Source: Salvia splendens (Eukaryota; Streptophyta; Magnoliopsida; Lamiales; Lamiaceae). Taken from it: 64,000 nt of DNA. Of the stretch, positions 46,501 through 58,080 are shown in pieces. The stretch is taken from NCBI RefSeq assembly GCF_004379255.2, contig NC_056034.1, forward strand, positions 32,367,262 to 32,431,261, in the 5' to 3' direction. Numbering within the stretch: position 1 is the first letter of the stretch; each line of letters begins with the position of its first letter. The translations under genes were made by a program, and so were the position numbers. The notes under the pieces were generated by a model that saw only the letters and a list, made by a program, of their open reading frames with translations, had not been told where the DNA came from and searched no databases.

Positions 46501-49500
46501 CATGCTCGATTTTTACATCACCAATAGAGATGGGTAAGGTAAACATACCTGGATCATTGCATTTCGAAGGCATCCTCCGCTTTTGAATCACTGTAGAGAC
46601 GTTCTCGCCTATCAAAATTTTCCCACTGGGTCTAGCCTTCCCAACTATAAATTCCTTGATGAACTTGCTAAACACCGGCAATTTCAAGGCCTGTAAAAAT
46701 GGTAGATTAATCTCCAATTTCCCGAAAATATCCATGAAGTCCACCGGTTCTTCCTTCTTCTTCTTGGCTTCCCCCCGACTTGGGAAAGGCTTCAATCGCT
46801 TCCCTGCTCCTGTAGAGCTTTCAGCTAAGAATTCTCCAGTTTCCTCCCTTACTGCCTCGTTCTCCAACTCCGGCTCTAGATCGAGGAAAAAAGGCTCAGC
46901 TGACCTTGGCAAGGGTTTCTCCAAATCCCCTGTCTTAAGATCATCCTTGACCCAGGAAGTTCCTCCCTCCAAGTTCCTAGGCCTAGGAATTGTATCCTCG
47001 TCCTTGCCTCCCTTGGGGCTTGTCGCTTCTTTCGTTCTTACCACTGGCCTATCATATCCTTTCCCGGATCTCAAGGTAATCTGACTTATATTCGCTCTAT
47101 CCGGTGGCCTTACGGAGGCGGGAATCTTCCCTTCATTTCCCCTCATATCACTCAAAGAAGTGGCTATCTGGGATAACTGCTTGGCCAGCATATCCATTGC
47201 TGCCTTTTGCTCCTGTTGAGCTTCTTGAAGCTTGTGCACTACGTCATTGTTTGATTGCAGGTTGTTTTGCATATGCTGCTGAGAACTGACGAGATCGTGC
47301 ACCATATCATCGATACTCTTTGGTGATTTCGATGGCTGACTGGGCCCTGGACCTATGCTCAGAGTCGGTCCACTCACTTGACCCTGACGAGCGTTTCCTT
47401 GACCTCCTGAAGAGTTGTTGTATTGATTTCCTTGACCCTGGTAATTGTTCTGAAAATTCCTTTGGTGCAGTGGTACATAAGAGTTCCCTTGACTGTTCTG
47501 ATTTCTGTTTCCCCAGCTCGAGTGGTCTCCTTGGTTCCGATTGATCCAGCTGCCCTGCCCCTCTTGATTCCTTCCTGACCAGTTACCTTGTCTTTCGGGC
47601 TGAGGTGCAAATTGCTGACTTTGTTGTGGTGCCGGCTGATTCTGCTCATTGCCAGTCCATCTGAAATTTGGATGGTTTCTCCAGGGCGCATCTCTCTGTC
47701 TCCCTGGATTCCAGCTCCCATCGGGATTCCAACTTCCCATTGAATTGACCTTGGCCTGATAATCTCCTTCCTGGGTCCCGTAATATTGCTGAATTTGATT
47801 ATCTCCTGGACCAGGAGATTTCTCCTTCCCTTGTGAAGCCAGTGGAATCGTCTTTTCAGTCGCGTTCAAAAGAGCTTTCTCGAGCCTATCAATTCTTGCT
47901 TCTACTTTGTCATCTTCTTGCTCTCTTACAGCATGCACCGATCCTCTCCTCACTGCATTCCTAGGGTTATCGTATGCTTTTTAGCGTCGATCAACTTCCC
48001 CAGGATTTCTCTTGCCTCACTTCCTCTTTTTCTTGTGAAATTCCCTCCACTCGAGGAATTCATTAGGTCCTTTAACTCAGGAGTTGCCCCTTCGTAAAAC
48101 AGAGAGTAGGTCTCTGCCTCTATCATTCGGTGGTTCGGGCATGCATCCAACAACCCCTTGAATCTCGACCAATACTGACTCAGCGATTCATCGTATTCCT
48201 GCTTACACTCTAGTATTTCTTTTTTCAGTGCATTCGTCTTGTTGGATGGAAAGAAATAATCTAAGAATTCCAACTTGAAGTCCCTCCATGTGAGGATAGA
48301 ATCTGGGGGCAACCTCAATAACCACGTATTAGCTTCCCCCTTCAAGGTAAATGGAATTGCACGTAGGCGATAATCCTCCTCTGTTGCATCATTCGGCCTC
48401 TTCTGAATACCATACAACTTACTGAATTCATTTAGGAACTCATACGGACACTCATTCCTATGCCCAGAGAACGTTGGCAAGATGCCAAGTACGTTTGTCT
48501 TGATCTCAGTAGTCCTCTGGCGTGGATTCATCACTATTGCTTGAGCTAGTTCTCCATCTAAATGGGCAGTGAGCGAACCGATCTCTGGATCTGGATCTAC
48601 TACTTGCGCCATGACTACTTCCTCTGCTTCCCCTGTTTCTGACTCTGTTTCTGATTCGGGTGGTGACTCTGGATCTTCGGGTCCTGACGACGTCCAAGAT
48701 TCGTCGCTAGTAAATTCACTCGGAAACGGATCTCCCGTGGTGAACCCTGATCTGGTGGTCACAGTAGAGACTGTATCCTTTACCCGCCAGTTAAACTGGT
48801 CGTGCTTCCACCCAGATGAGTTGCTCCAGTAGGTAGATCTTGAGCCTCTGCTCATAAACTACAAATAAAAGAGAGAGAAAATAAATCAAAACTATTTACA
48901 CCACCGACTCTAAACACTAACACAAAGTACGCCATCCATCCCCGGCAACGGCGCCATTTGAAGTGCCGCTCTCGCTAAGATATGACTCAGGAGCGGAGTG
49001 AGCAAGTGTGCACAGAGAAAGTTAATGCAGATGCTCGGTCAAGACACCGCGCTTCTTAAATCCACTGGATCACTAGGTCCAGGAACTCAAGGAACACAGA
49101 GTGTTTCTGTCGTTGGACACACTCGACTCCCCTTCAACAATTAAAATCCCTCAACCCCAAATACTATGGATTAGTATAGGGAAGCGGGGTCGATCCCACG
49201 AAGATGGATTCGTAAGGTAGTGCTTAGAGACTCTGGAAACAAGCGGCTGCTGCCACGCAAAGGGTTGAGAATTTTACCTAACTCTAGTCCTAGGCACGAA
49301 ATGTAAATGCTAGACCTAGGAAACTGTAAACACACTGACAGCAAACATCGTCATGACCGCGAGGTATTAAAATCACTTCATAGACCGTGTAAACGATTCA
49401 CTAATTAAGACTAGACAGAGAGAATAAAAGCAGTGGGGACCATGACTCCAAATATAGCAAGTACGGTAAAAGCTGCAAACAACCAACTCATGCCCTGACT

Positions 49501-52500
49501 AACAACGACATGCATTTTCCTAACCGACTCAAATACGTAAATGGAGAAAACAGAGCACATACCTAGATTCAAACAGAATATAGAAATCAGGACGCCGGAA
49601 ACTTGCTACGAATCAGACATAAACTAGGCGAAGCGAAATGAAAACACGTAAACTAGGCATGAAATTAAATCAACACTGCTCAGATTCACGTCGGGTGCTT
49701 AATCCACTCCGGATCCAAGCCATCCGAACTCAACAACCATCAAAATCAACTCCATAACTCCGATTCTTACAGATCTGCTCCGATCAACTCCGAATTCCAA
49801 CAATCACAGACAATCCTACAATATCAGCAAGACAAAACCCTGATTCATCCACAAACAAACTCCATTCTCCCAGATCCAACCACGAACCTGCAATAATCGA
49901 CGAAAACAACCAACTCCAACAATTCCAACTCCAGCATTCAAGTGAACACAATCAACAAACAGAAATCAACACAATCAACATAAGCGAAAACGAAACTTGC
50001 ATTAAGATAAGAGAAATATTCAGCAAAGAAACAGAGGACCGAGCTTCGAACAGCGGAGCTCGGCGAAATCAGCAAAGTACGAAAACGGAAATTAAAATTG
50101 TTTCTTCGCCCCACAGAAGGACGGTGTTACAACCCACAAATACTTCCGATAAAACTAAACGTGAACCCCAGTGCGAACCCGAGATCCTCCGCGAATTAGA
50201 ACCCAAGTGTGTGAAAAGTGAACTTAAGCTACAGGCTGTTAGTGAGGCCTCCAACCGAGAAGGTCCCTCCAGCTTGCATGCTTCTTCCTTTTATAGACGC
50301 GGACATAGCCTTCTAGAGTCTTCGTAGAAATCCCTATTCTACCATTCAACTCCGAGGCTTCCTCCGTCAAGCAATTTTCTTTATAATGTCCACTCTTTCG
50401 CCAGTTTCCTAGGACCATGCAAGCGTCCTCTTCCTTTCCTGGATCTAGCGAAAACCTTCACACACCTGGCTTTAAACATGCGTTAGACCCAGCGTTTTCA
50501 TGAAATAAAATCCCTAGACCGATGCATGAAATTAGCCTTATCACAAATGTTGGCCAAATGATATTCACAAAGCAATAATCTTCCGAACTTAAGAAACTAC
50601 CATAAACATTGGGAGAGGCAAACATACACAGAAACGTACCCTTTCATTTTCAACATACAAGTTTCTGATGGTTCTCGTTGCTCGCTCATTCATTGGAAAG
50701 AGATGACCTGCGAGGAACATAGGAATGAACTCAACAATAACGCAAATAGTATGGGAGGACGTGGTAAATTAGAGCATCTAATAACTCAAAATGTTTTCAT
50801 GTTCATTGACAACAAACTTCAAAAGAAGCATGCCAGCACACAAAAATTTAGTAATACTTCATAAAATGCAGTAGATCGAAACAATAAGATCAATTCATAA
50901 ACAGATATTTTTAAGAAATAATCTAACTGCAAGCTATAAGATTCCATCAATTACAGAAGCAGGTAAGTTAGATTGTAGACTAATAAACGGGTCAAGAATA
51001 TCATCCTCAAAATCTAACTGCAGTTAGGAACATTTGCAAAATTGAGCTGAAAAAAATCAATACAAAATTATAGCTTGCCGGAAAAATGCCGTCGAAGGAG
51101 AAGATTCCAATCAACTGGAGAATGTATCCGATGGTAGTCTCCAGGCTTCAAGTAAATTACACAATAGAAGAGGCCTTTCTGTGGGCTACATAAATTAATG
51201 ACATCATAAATCCAATTGCCAAGGTAACATATAGTACTAAAAAAACTCTTTTGACTTCTAAAAACCTGATCAAATAATAAGAATTGTTTCAATGGTAATT
51301 ATAGATCAGGCTATTGCAAAAATTATCAACTACTCCTAGTAATTAAATAACTGGGCATTTAATTCTTTAAAACGTTAACAAAACACCGGTAAAGGTCGAA
51401 AAGGCACATTGTCACTTGATATAATATAATATTGCTTCAAACTAATCCAAGATTTACCAGGATGATGCATTATCTCTAACTTTAGGAGAAGCCAAGAAGG
51501 AAATACTCCACCATGACTTCTGGTTCACATCTCTCACAGTTTTCTCTTCCTTGCCACTATATTCATTAGCATCTTCTGCTGCAATCATGGGAAGATGCGA
51601 GTTTGCACCAAGAAGGGAAGAAGCAGAATAAGAACATCCCTTTACTTGCTCAATCATAGCCCCTGGTCCTCTTAACTCACCAAATCTTAGAACTGTCCCA
51701 TCTACAGGACTGACCTATAGAAGGAATACAATTAGTACACAGTGATCAAGCAGTTCAGAAACAGCATAGCTGCTATGGAAGGATATAGATATCCAGAACT
51801 AGATAACAGTTACCAAACAATAAGGGTCAGAATCAATAGGCCTGGAGCTCTCTTTCAATTTGCGAACAAAAAATTCTCTTAAGCTAGCATATTCTTCCAA
51901 TGGTAGTTGAGCTTCTTCCAAGTCTAATTTACATAAAGAAAAGGACATTTCAGTGGTTTCTTTGATTTGTTTAGTTTAGCAAACTATAAATGAGTTTATT
52001 AAAAAGACACTTAGAAGGATGTTGATGTCGATAAGGAAAACATACTAGAGTGAAAAGCTCGAGCCCATGCGTTATATACATATGGCCGTAACCAAATGGG
52101 AAGTTCCTGATCAAGGATTATTTTAGAAAATAACTTAAGGCCATTCATGATATATTAGCTCAACAAATATTGTATACTCACCACACCAGTCAAGGAGCCC
52201 CAAAATCGTGAAATAGAGCGCAAGAGTAGCAATCTCAAGAATCTAGCCTATCACCAATCAACGTTTGGCATAAAAATCATAATGGATAGTTACATGTAAT
52301 CACACAATAAAAGAGAATGATTTACCTTCACATCCGGGTGGAACTCTGATTCGATACCCTTAGCCTTGGCCTCTTCAATCTATTTCTCAATGGAAAAGAT
52401 AGACACCAGCACATACTGTTAAGATACATTGAACTCTGATTCGATACCCTTAGCCTTGGCCTTCATATTCTCCCTCAACTCAGTCCACACTCCCCTTCTC

Positions 52501-53561
52501 TACCTCTCCTTGCTCTCCCGCAGCAACATGATCTCTCTGACTAAGTAGCCCGTCTATCTCTCTCTCCCGATAGCCATGGCTTGGTAGAGGGTGGGAAGAG
52601 GATGGGACTGGGTTGGGGAGGGTTTTGAAAAGAAAAATAAAGATAAGAAAAGTAAATATTCTTAATTTAGAGAAACGGCATCGTTTTGAGTATCACCAAA
52701 CAACGTCTCATACAAGTGGGACTAAGTTCGAGCTTAGCATTTTTTAAGTCAGGCTTGAGCTCGAGCTTGGCACTACTTAACTCAAATTGCTGCAACTGTA
52801 GCCCTAAATCCAATCAAATCTAGGTATCTGCTAAAAAAAAGCTTCAAAAGAGAGAGCTAGCAATACCTATCCAAACCATTCACAAAGCAAGGACTAAACT
52901 AAGCAATGACAACGCTTTTACAATCCCTTATTAGTACATTGTAATTACCTGTTTATCATCATACATACGACGGACATGAAGTGCACCAAGCATAAGTATC
53001 GTTGCCACAGTTGCACCAGGCACTAAAAAAGAATTGCCTGCACAATACTTGAAAAAAAATGTTCTTATATAGTAACTTTACTGCTGGACAGTACGAAATT
53101 GTAGAATCACATAGCTTTTCTCCCCTAGAATTTCAGGAATACATATAACCAATCAAACGCCATCAAAACTTAAATTACAGAATACTAACATCTACTACTA
53201 GTCAATTGGCAGACAAATTGCCATGAAGAATGATAAATCATGCTAAAATAAACACAAAAGTTGCTTATAATCTTTCCTATATTGCGCATAAAAAAGTGGT
53301 GGTGAAAACAGAGAAACACAAAACAGGGGAATTATGAAGTCGAGTAAGGTCTGTTCACAACTAGCAGCGGAGAATAAAAGAGTTGAGCTGTGTCGTACCT
53401 TGCGAACTTCCACTGCTGTTATTGGCGCCGCCACGGAAGGAAGCTTGCGGCTGAGCAGGTCGGGCGCTGCGAAGAAATGTAGTGAAATGGAATCGTCGGT
53501 GGAGGTAAATCCTGTTGTAGTTTAGCAGTGGAATACTTCGAGAAGCTCTCCATTTCGTCAT
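37516..53561 (-). CDS. PSD1: Phosphatidylserine decarboxylase, mitochondrial type, 12 exons
   Basis: Converts phosphatidylserine to phosphatidylethanolamine at the mitochondrial inner membrane. Coding exons (minus): 53399-53561, 52949-53037, 52326-52379, 52182-52247, 52046-52106, 51814-51923, 51458-51714, 51079-51185, 50640-50707, 38437-38514, 37832-37954, 37516-37677. They sum to 1338 bases, 445 residues, all in phase, close to the usual length for plant PSD1. The N-terminus is Arg-rich and lacks acidic residues (transit peptide, about 1-50). A membrane segment follows ([17 protein letters not shown], about 58-74). Family motifs are [13 protein letters not shown] (Asp186), [13 protein letters not shown] (His285/His288), and the self-cleavage site [10 protein letters not shown] (Gly399-Ser400-Thr401) giving the pyruvoyl beta/alpha chains. 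Intron 8 uses a GC donor. Intron 9 holds element B in the sense direction. Start is the ATG at 53559-53561. Confidence 0.93.
38627..38826. mobile_element. MITE in PSD1 intron 10-side sequence
   Basis: About 200 bp with terminal inverted repeats GGGGTGTTCGGTTT (left) and AAACCGAACACCACCC (right), no coding capacity. It lies in PSD1 intron 9, between exon 10 and element B. The ends resemble PIF/Harbinger-related (Tourist-like) MITEs of dicots. I could not settle a target duplication. Confidence 0.65.
39316..40915 (-). repeat. Element B 3' LTR
   Basis: 1600 bp; matches 48959-50543 almost base for base. Minus-strand TATA box CTATAAAAGG at about 40668. Confidence 0.93.
40916..42162 (-). other. 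Element B 3' non-coding region with hairpins
   Basis: Counterpart of 12227-13547 in element A. Two CTGGACTTCGTC(C/T)AG units lie at about 41457-41510 and two longer stem-loops with TTCTCACACTTAGACC at 41949-41990 and 42031-42070. No gene. Confidence 0.7.
42163..42288 (-). pseudogene. Residual envelope-position mini-ORF of element B
   Basis: Starts [16 protein letters not shown] like the element A ORF but after about 30 residues jumps to sequence that corresponds to the extreme end of that ORF ([12 protein letters not shown], stop at 42163-42165). Roughly 2.6 kb present in A is absent. Confidence 0.75.
42289..42879 (-). other. Spacer between integrase and downstream ORF in element B
   Basis: Non-coding; colinear with 16294-16862 of element A. 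Confidence 0.5.
42880..44583 (-). pseudogene. Element B RNase H C-terminus and integrase, broken
   Basis: Pieces 44326-44583, 43908-44357, 43269-43841 and 42880-43272 together cover the end of RNase H ([18 protein letters not shown]) and integrase. Catalytic residues are [19 protein letters not shown] and NGQAEISN, so unlike element A the D, D and E are all present. Breaks are: a frameshift near 44340, a Cys-to-stop in ACGGH near 43906, a Trp-to-stop in FYWPT near 43849, and a deletion of about 70 bp near 43295 that removes the region around SPYRLVFGK and shifts the frame. Confidence 0.9.
44519..47953 (-). pseudogene. Element B gag C-terminus, protease, RT and RNase H, open over 1144 residues
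   Basis: The longest open frame in the window. N/Q-rich gag tail without a CCHC knuckle, coiled coil ([20 protein letters not shown]), protease with [13 protein letters not shown] and [12 protein letters not shown] with [36 protein letters not shown] and catalytic FMDDF, then RNase H start [14 protein letters not shown]. It ends by frameshift at about 44580. The His-Val pair found in element A just after the RT catalytic region ([10 protein letters not shown]) is reduced to VLGVVSERG by loss of one codon. The frame is offset by one base from the upstream gag part. Confidence 0.92.
47954..48855 (-). pseudogene. Element B gag N-terminal part with Retrotrans_gag core
   Basis: Starts [20 protein letters not shown] at 48855. 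It holds the capsid-like core ([58 protein letters not shown]). A one-base deletion near 47980 (compared with element A) moves the rest of gag-pol to another frame. The core is exactly what element A has lost. Confidence 0.9.
48939..48956 (-). other. Primer binding site (tRNA-Asp) of element B
   Basis: Minus strand TGGCGCCGTTGCCGGGGA is a perfect complement to the 3' end of plant tRNA-Asp, the primer known for Athila elements. It lies two bases inside the 5' LTR. Confidence 0.9.
48959..50543 (-). repeat. Element B 5' LTR
   Basis: 1585 bp; minus-strand TATA box near 50287. Confidence 0.93.
52341..52462 (-). repeat. Perfect 32-bp duplication of PSD1 exon 3 sequence
   Basis: 52341-52372 (inside exon 3) and 52431-52462 (inside intron 2) are identical over 32 bases, spacing 90 bp. 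Sequence further right (52463-52800) is not shared. It could be a relic of double-strand-break repair. Confidence 0.85.
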
Positions 53562-53824
53562 CTTTCTCCTCTTTGTCAATGTCTGGCAAAAATTAACTTT
53601 CAAAAATTTATCCGGATATGAAATTAATAAGTCTGATTTTTAAAATATTGATCCTATTATTGTAGATAGTGAATGCATATTTTAAAATAACCAAATTGCC
53701 CTAAGAATATATCATCCACAAAAACTATCAATTGGTCCCAACACAATCAATCTTTGCAAAAATCAACGGAGTCTTCCCTCGAATTCTATACAATAAGAAC
53801 TGAGAGGGTTGAAAATCAACATTT
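53562..53824. promoter_or_regulatory. Bidirectional promoter between PSD1 and oxidoreductase gene
   Basis: Only 263 bp separate the two divergent start codons, so both core promoters and 5' UTRs must lie here. The centre (53620-53760) is AT-rich. No strong TATA box is obvious in either direction, as is usual for housekeeping-type genes. Confidence 0.55.
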
Positions 53825-56800
53825 ATGGCTTTTGGAACACTAAAATATGGGATAATTGGAGTTGGAATGATGGGAAGAGAGCACCTCGTCAATCTCCACC
53901 ACCTCAAGGATGAAAATGTTTCTGTAGTTGCTGTTGCTGATCCTCACTTGCCTTCCCAACAGCAAGCTCTCAAACTTGCACAATCTTTTAACTGGCCAAT
54001 TCAGGTAAGGGATTAATCTCAACATTTTCTTTTCATTTCGGTTTAATTGAGTGATAAAGTGCGAGTTATTTATTTTTTGAGCAAGAAAAAGAGGATTGGT
54101 ATATTTGTTGTTAGGTTGTTTTGATTGAGTGATTTGACTCTGGATTGATTGTTGTCTGTGTGGTTCGTTTTGAAGGTATTTTGTTGTCATAAGGAGCTGT
54201 TGGATAGTGGAGTGTGTGATGTAGTGATTGTATCTACTCCCAACATGACTCACTATGAAATCTTGATGGATATTATAAGCCATCCCAAACCCCATCATGT
54301 TCTGGTGGAGAAGCCTCTTTGCACCACCGTTGCACATTGCAAACAGGTATGATTGTGTCTTGAGTTAACGAAATAACTGAGAATCGAGGGATGGTTGAGT
54401 GAGAGCAGTTATATTCAATCTATGAAATGCTAATATACAAATATGCAATTGACATGCTTTGGATAAGTATTTGTTTTTTTCTGTGAATATGGTGTAGAAT
54501 CAGGAGCGTGATAATGTTATAACTTGTTGATTATTTCTCTTCTCGTTCCATTGGTGATGAGAGGTCACTAGGATTTTTCTTTGCTGTCAAATGAATAAAA
54601 TAAGATTTCTGGGTTGATGTCACTCAAAAATTGGTTTGATGCAGCTGGTGTTGTTTACATCAAAATGTTCCTCTAATTCAAGTCAAATAAGATTAATGTA
54701 TTGATTTCTTTATTCTTCGCCACTTTTCCTATGAGCTGGTAACTAGACTAGCATCAATAAGCTGATTGTGCTTTTCGGTGAGTTCGGTCATGATTGATGG
54801 GAGCAGGACTTTGATACAAACATCTATTATCCAATATCTCTTAGTGGTCTACTATGCTAACAGCTCTAAGTAAATGAATATGAGAATGGTATGTCGCTAG
54901 ACAAGTCTTTAATAAATTGGCGGAGCTCCTGTGTGCTTGAAAGATGGTACTTGTGACAACTCTAATAGAGCAACTGTATAAATAACATGTCTCCTAACAA
55001 AGTTTGGAAGTAGCAATGCGCATATGAAACCTGAAGTGTGTCATGTATTAACTTTTATTTTATGCCGAACCCCTGTTATCTATATAGCCCTTTACTGCAA
55101 TATCTGCCTGCACAAGTGTTCGCATTATGTGATCAACTATGTTCATCATTATTTCTCAGGTCATAGAAGCTGCTAAACGCAGGCCAGATGTGCTTGTACA
55201 GGTTGGATTAGAATATAGATATATGCCACCAGTTGCCAAACTAATTGATCTGGTCAAGGGTGGAGTTCTAGGACAAGTCAAAATGGTTTCTATCCGTGAG
55301 CACCGCTTCCCGTTTCTAGTCAAGGTATTTTGTGCCACTCTAAATGTCTGCTTTCACCAGATTCTTGACCCGTTGTGTTGTAGGTTAACAATTGGAACCG
55401 ATTCAACTGTAACTCCGGAGGTACTCTGGTAGAGAAATGCTGCCACTTCTTTGACCTCATGACGCTATTTGCTGCGGCTAATCCTGTCCGCGTCATGGCT
55501 TCTGGAGCTATCGATGTAAATCATAAAGATGAAATTTATGATGGGAAGGTAATTTCACATTTGTAGCATGTAAAGTTTTATATGATTGATCATTTGATTG
55601 GACCATTCAAAGATTTAATACATATGGTATTGAGCATGGTTTGCATTCCTTTTACCTCTCTCCGCATTATTCATCAGTAGTTTTTTAGTATAAGGGAGCC
55701 ACATGGGCTTGGATAAGGGGAAAACGTGTTCTTACTTGGGTAAGTAAGTAAGTTGGTAGTACATCATTTTGGGGGTTTAATCTCTGTATTTATATTTTAT
55801 ACTACATTGTTGTATGTGTATGTGGCTCTGCACCAGTCCTGTTCGGATTCACCATGATCACAGGTCAAAAACTCCAAATTAAGCATCAATATCATGTATT
55901 TTCGGTTTTTCCTTTATGCTGGGATGTGTATGATGGAAAATGAGAACATTGATAAAATATAGTGGAGTATTGAGTAAAGCATGTCGTGCAGCGTATTGCA
56001 AAGCTATTTATAAATAATTTCTCTTTGGTCATGGTTTACACTGTCTGCATTTGTAGTCCTTATCTATTTGCCTTTACCAAGTTCTTGTGTGCGACTGTTT
56101 CTGCTTCTAGGTAAGCTTCAGCTGTTTGCTTGATCACATGTTTACTGCACAAAAGTGTCCCGATTTCATGACTCTAAAATGTAGGGCAAATTGTATTTTA
56201 AGAACATTTCCTCTTACATCTCATACATTGCTCACTGCTCAGACTTAATTATATATGTAAAGGGTCTTACATTATAAAAATATAACGATAATTAAAATTT
56301 TAAAGGCGGCAGAGAGTGGTTAGAAGACACACTTTGCAGAAAGGAGCAGGCACAAAGACAAAGTCCTTCCCTATTAGCATTTTATTATCATGTGGTAACA
56401 TAACGTGGCCTATTTCTTGTTCATGCAGGTTCCAGATATAATGGATAATGCATATGTAATTGTTGAATTTGAAAACGGTTCACGGGGCCTGCTTGATCTC
56501 TGTATGTTTGCTGAGGGCAGTAAAAATGAACAAGAGATATCTGTTGTTGGTCAGATCGGAAAGGTACATCCTTCACTCATCTCCGCCTAAAGGATATGCT
56601 GCACATTTTTAGCCTGTGATGCTCGATTTTATAACGTATGGTTGCACTACTACTTACCCAATTCTACTACTAATGGAAAATACTACAGGGTGAGGCGTTT
56701 GTGCCAGAAAGCATAGTCCGTTGGGGAACTCGTGCGGAGGGAAGAGATGGTGTGAAGACATTAAAAGCTGAGGACGATCGCATAAAGTAAGTTGATCAAA

Positions 56801-57054
56801 AATACAAGCCAAAGTTGAACCATCAAAGCTTTATGTCATCGATGTATAATTCACTGTGTGCTAGGTATGATGGGCTACATCATGGTTCTAGCTATCTGGA
56901 ACATCTTCACTTTTTGTCAGTGGTAAGAGCGAAAGGCACACAAGCTCCCGCTGTAGGCCTGCATGACGGATTGCTCTCCGTAGCCATAGGAGTTGCAGCT
57001 CAACTCTCCATTGAGAAAGGCCGTTTTGTAACTATTGAGGAGGTCATGGAATAA
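53825..57054 (+). CDS. GFO/IDH/MOCA-family NAD(P)-dependent oxidoreductase, 7 exons
   Basis: Exons 53825-54004, 54176-54346, 55160-55324, 55384-55548, 56429-56563, 56689-56786 and 56865-57054 sum to 1104 bases, 367 residues, all GT-AG and in phase. The Rossmann dinucleotide site is [12 protein letters not shown] (about residues 9-20); EKPLCTT (about 105) is the family EKP motif; [15 protein letters not shown] gives the conserved His193 near the substrate pocket. The C-terminus [20 protein letters not shown] matches the typical helix of the fold. Members reduce or oxidise sugars, inositols or related polyols; the substrate of this plant branch is not established. No transit or signal peptide is evident, so it is probably cytosolic. 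It starts 263 bp from PSD1, divergently. Confidence 0.92.
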
Positions 57055-57584
57055 CCATTCTATACACATTTCTTCCACATTTTCAGGTATTCGGGTGCAT
57101 TTACTTTGTGTGATAGCTTATATATGTAAAAGCAATATGCTGATTTGCCATATACTTAGATGGATTAAAAACAATTTTAAGCGTGTTTCATGTAATCCTT
57201 GAAAGAGTCAATAATCTATCAATGTAGCATAGTGATATTGATCGATCGTCCCATTTGGCAAGTATACTTGAAGTTGACGATATCAACTTGTTGCGCATGG
57301 TCAGCACGGAGTAAGCACTTATGTGGAACTGTAAATATTATGTACTGTATATGTGATTGTGGCTTTGTGGGTTCTAGGTTGCAGGTTTAGTGTGGTGAAA
57401 CATCTATTTGCTTGATATTGTAAGTTGGTTCTTTTGATGTAATGTAGGAGATCTAGTTGGTCTTTAATTTAACTTCTTGTGTGATTTGTTGTATAGTCGC
57501 CTTTACTCCCAACAATTTGGTGCACGTTATTCATATATGATGCGGTGAACGTGAATTTATTTCCAGAGAACATGGTTTGGTTTC
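57055..57584 (+). other. 3' region of oxidoreductase gene
   Basis: AT-rich, probably 3' UTR and downstream DNA; no gene seen. Confidence 0.4.
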
Positions 57585-58080
57585 TAGTCGCATGACCGAT
57601 GTTCAACTGGAAGGTTCGGAGAATGTGACAGATGAGCAAGCGTCATTGGAAGATTTACAAATTTATATGCAGGCTCATGCTGGGCGCCATGCGTGAAGAG
57701 ATGCATGTTCAATGAACGCCAGTATATCAAAGAGTGGAACTACGCTCTCATCGCATTAACTAGACTCGTGATGTCATGGTTTCAATTGAGGCTACGCCGA
57801 TGTTTGGACCTCACGTGGGATAAGTTCACAAAGGAAATTCTCATACGTTTCGGGCAAAGTGCAACATTAGATGGCTACGAGGACGCATCAAGATGGAATA
57901 TGTTGCTACTTTTCAGTCTCGGATTGCTTATCTGCTAGACCTTCAAGGAGAATCGAATGATTATCATCGCCAACTTCCTTAGGGGAAAATCTCATTCGGC
58001 AACTTATTCTACTTCGACTTCAACATCAAACGCTCACCGGAAGAAAATATTCACTAGTCCTTCCATACCAAAGTGACACT
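57585..58080 (+). pseudogene. Ty3/gypsy gag debris
   Basis: The segment DLTWDKFTKEILIRFGQSAT (57812-57871), followed in a shifted frame by VATFQSRIAYLLDLQGESND, has the pattern of the plant gypsy gag domain (W..F...L..RFG ... YQ..FE.L). Several frameshifts; no other element parts are nearby. Confidence 0.6.

Larger units (their letters stand above)
39316..50543 (-). mobile_element. Athila-type Ty3/gypsy retrotransposon B, 11.2 kb, in PSD1 intron 9
   Basis: Flanked by the duplication CAAAT (39311-39315, 50544-50548). LTRs of 1600 and 1585 bp are nearly identical; the length difference is one 15-bp deletion near 49615 in the right copy. It has a perfect tRNA-Asp primer site. Order and family are the same as element A, but the envelope-position ORF is almost wholly deleted. 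It lies in the same orientation as PSD1. The near-identical LTRs imply a recent insertion. Confidence 0.95.

Noticed and set aside
48939..48956. A tRNA-Asp gene fragment
   Set aside because: Only the 18 bases complementary to the tRNA 3' end are present, at the exact primer position of an LTR element.
53562..53603. PSD1 start upstream at 53603
   Set aside because: The codon there is TTG, not ATG; the first in-frame ATG is 53559-53561.
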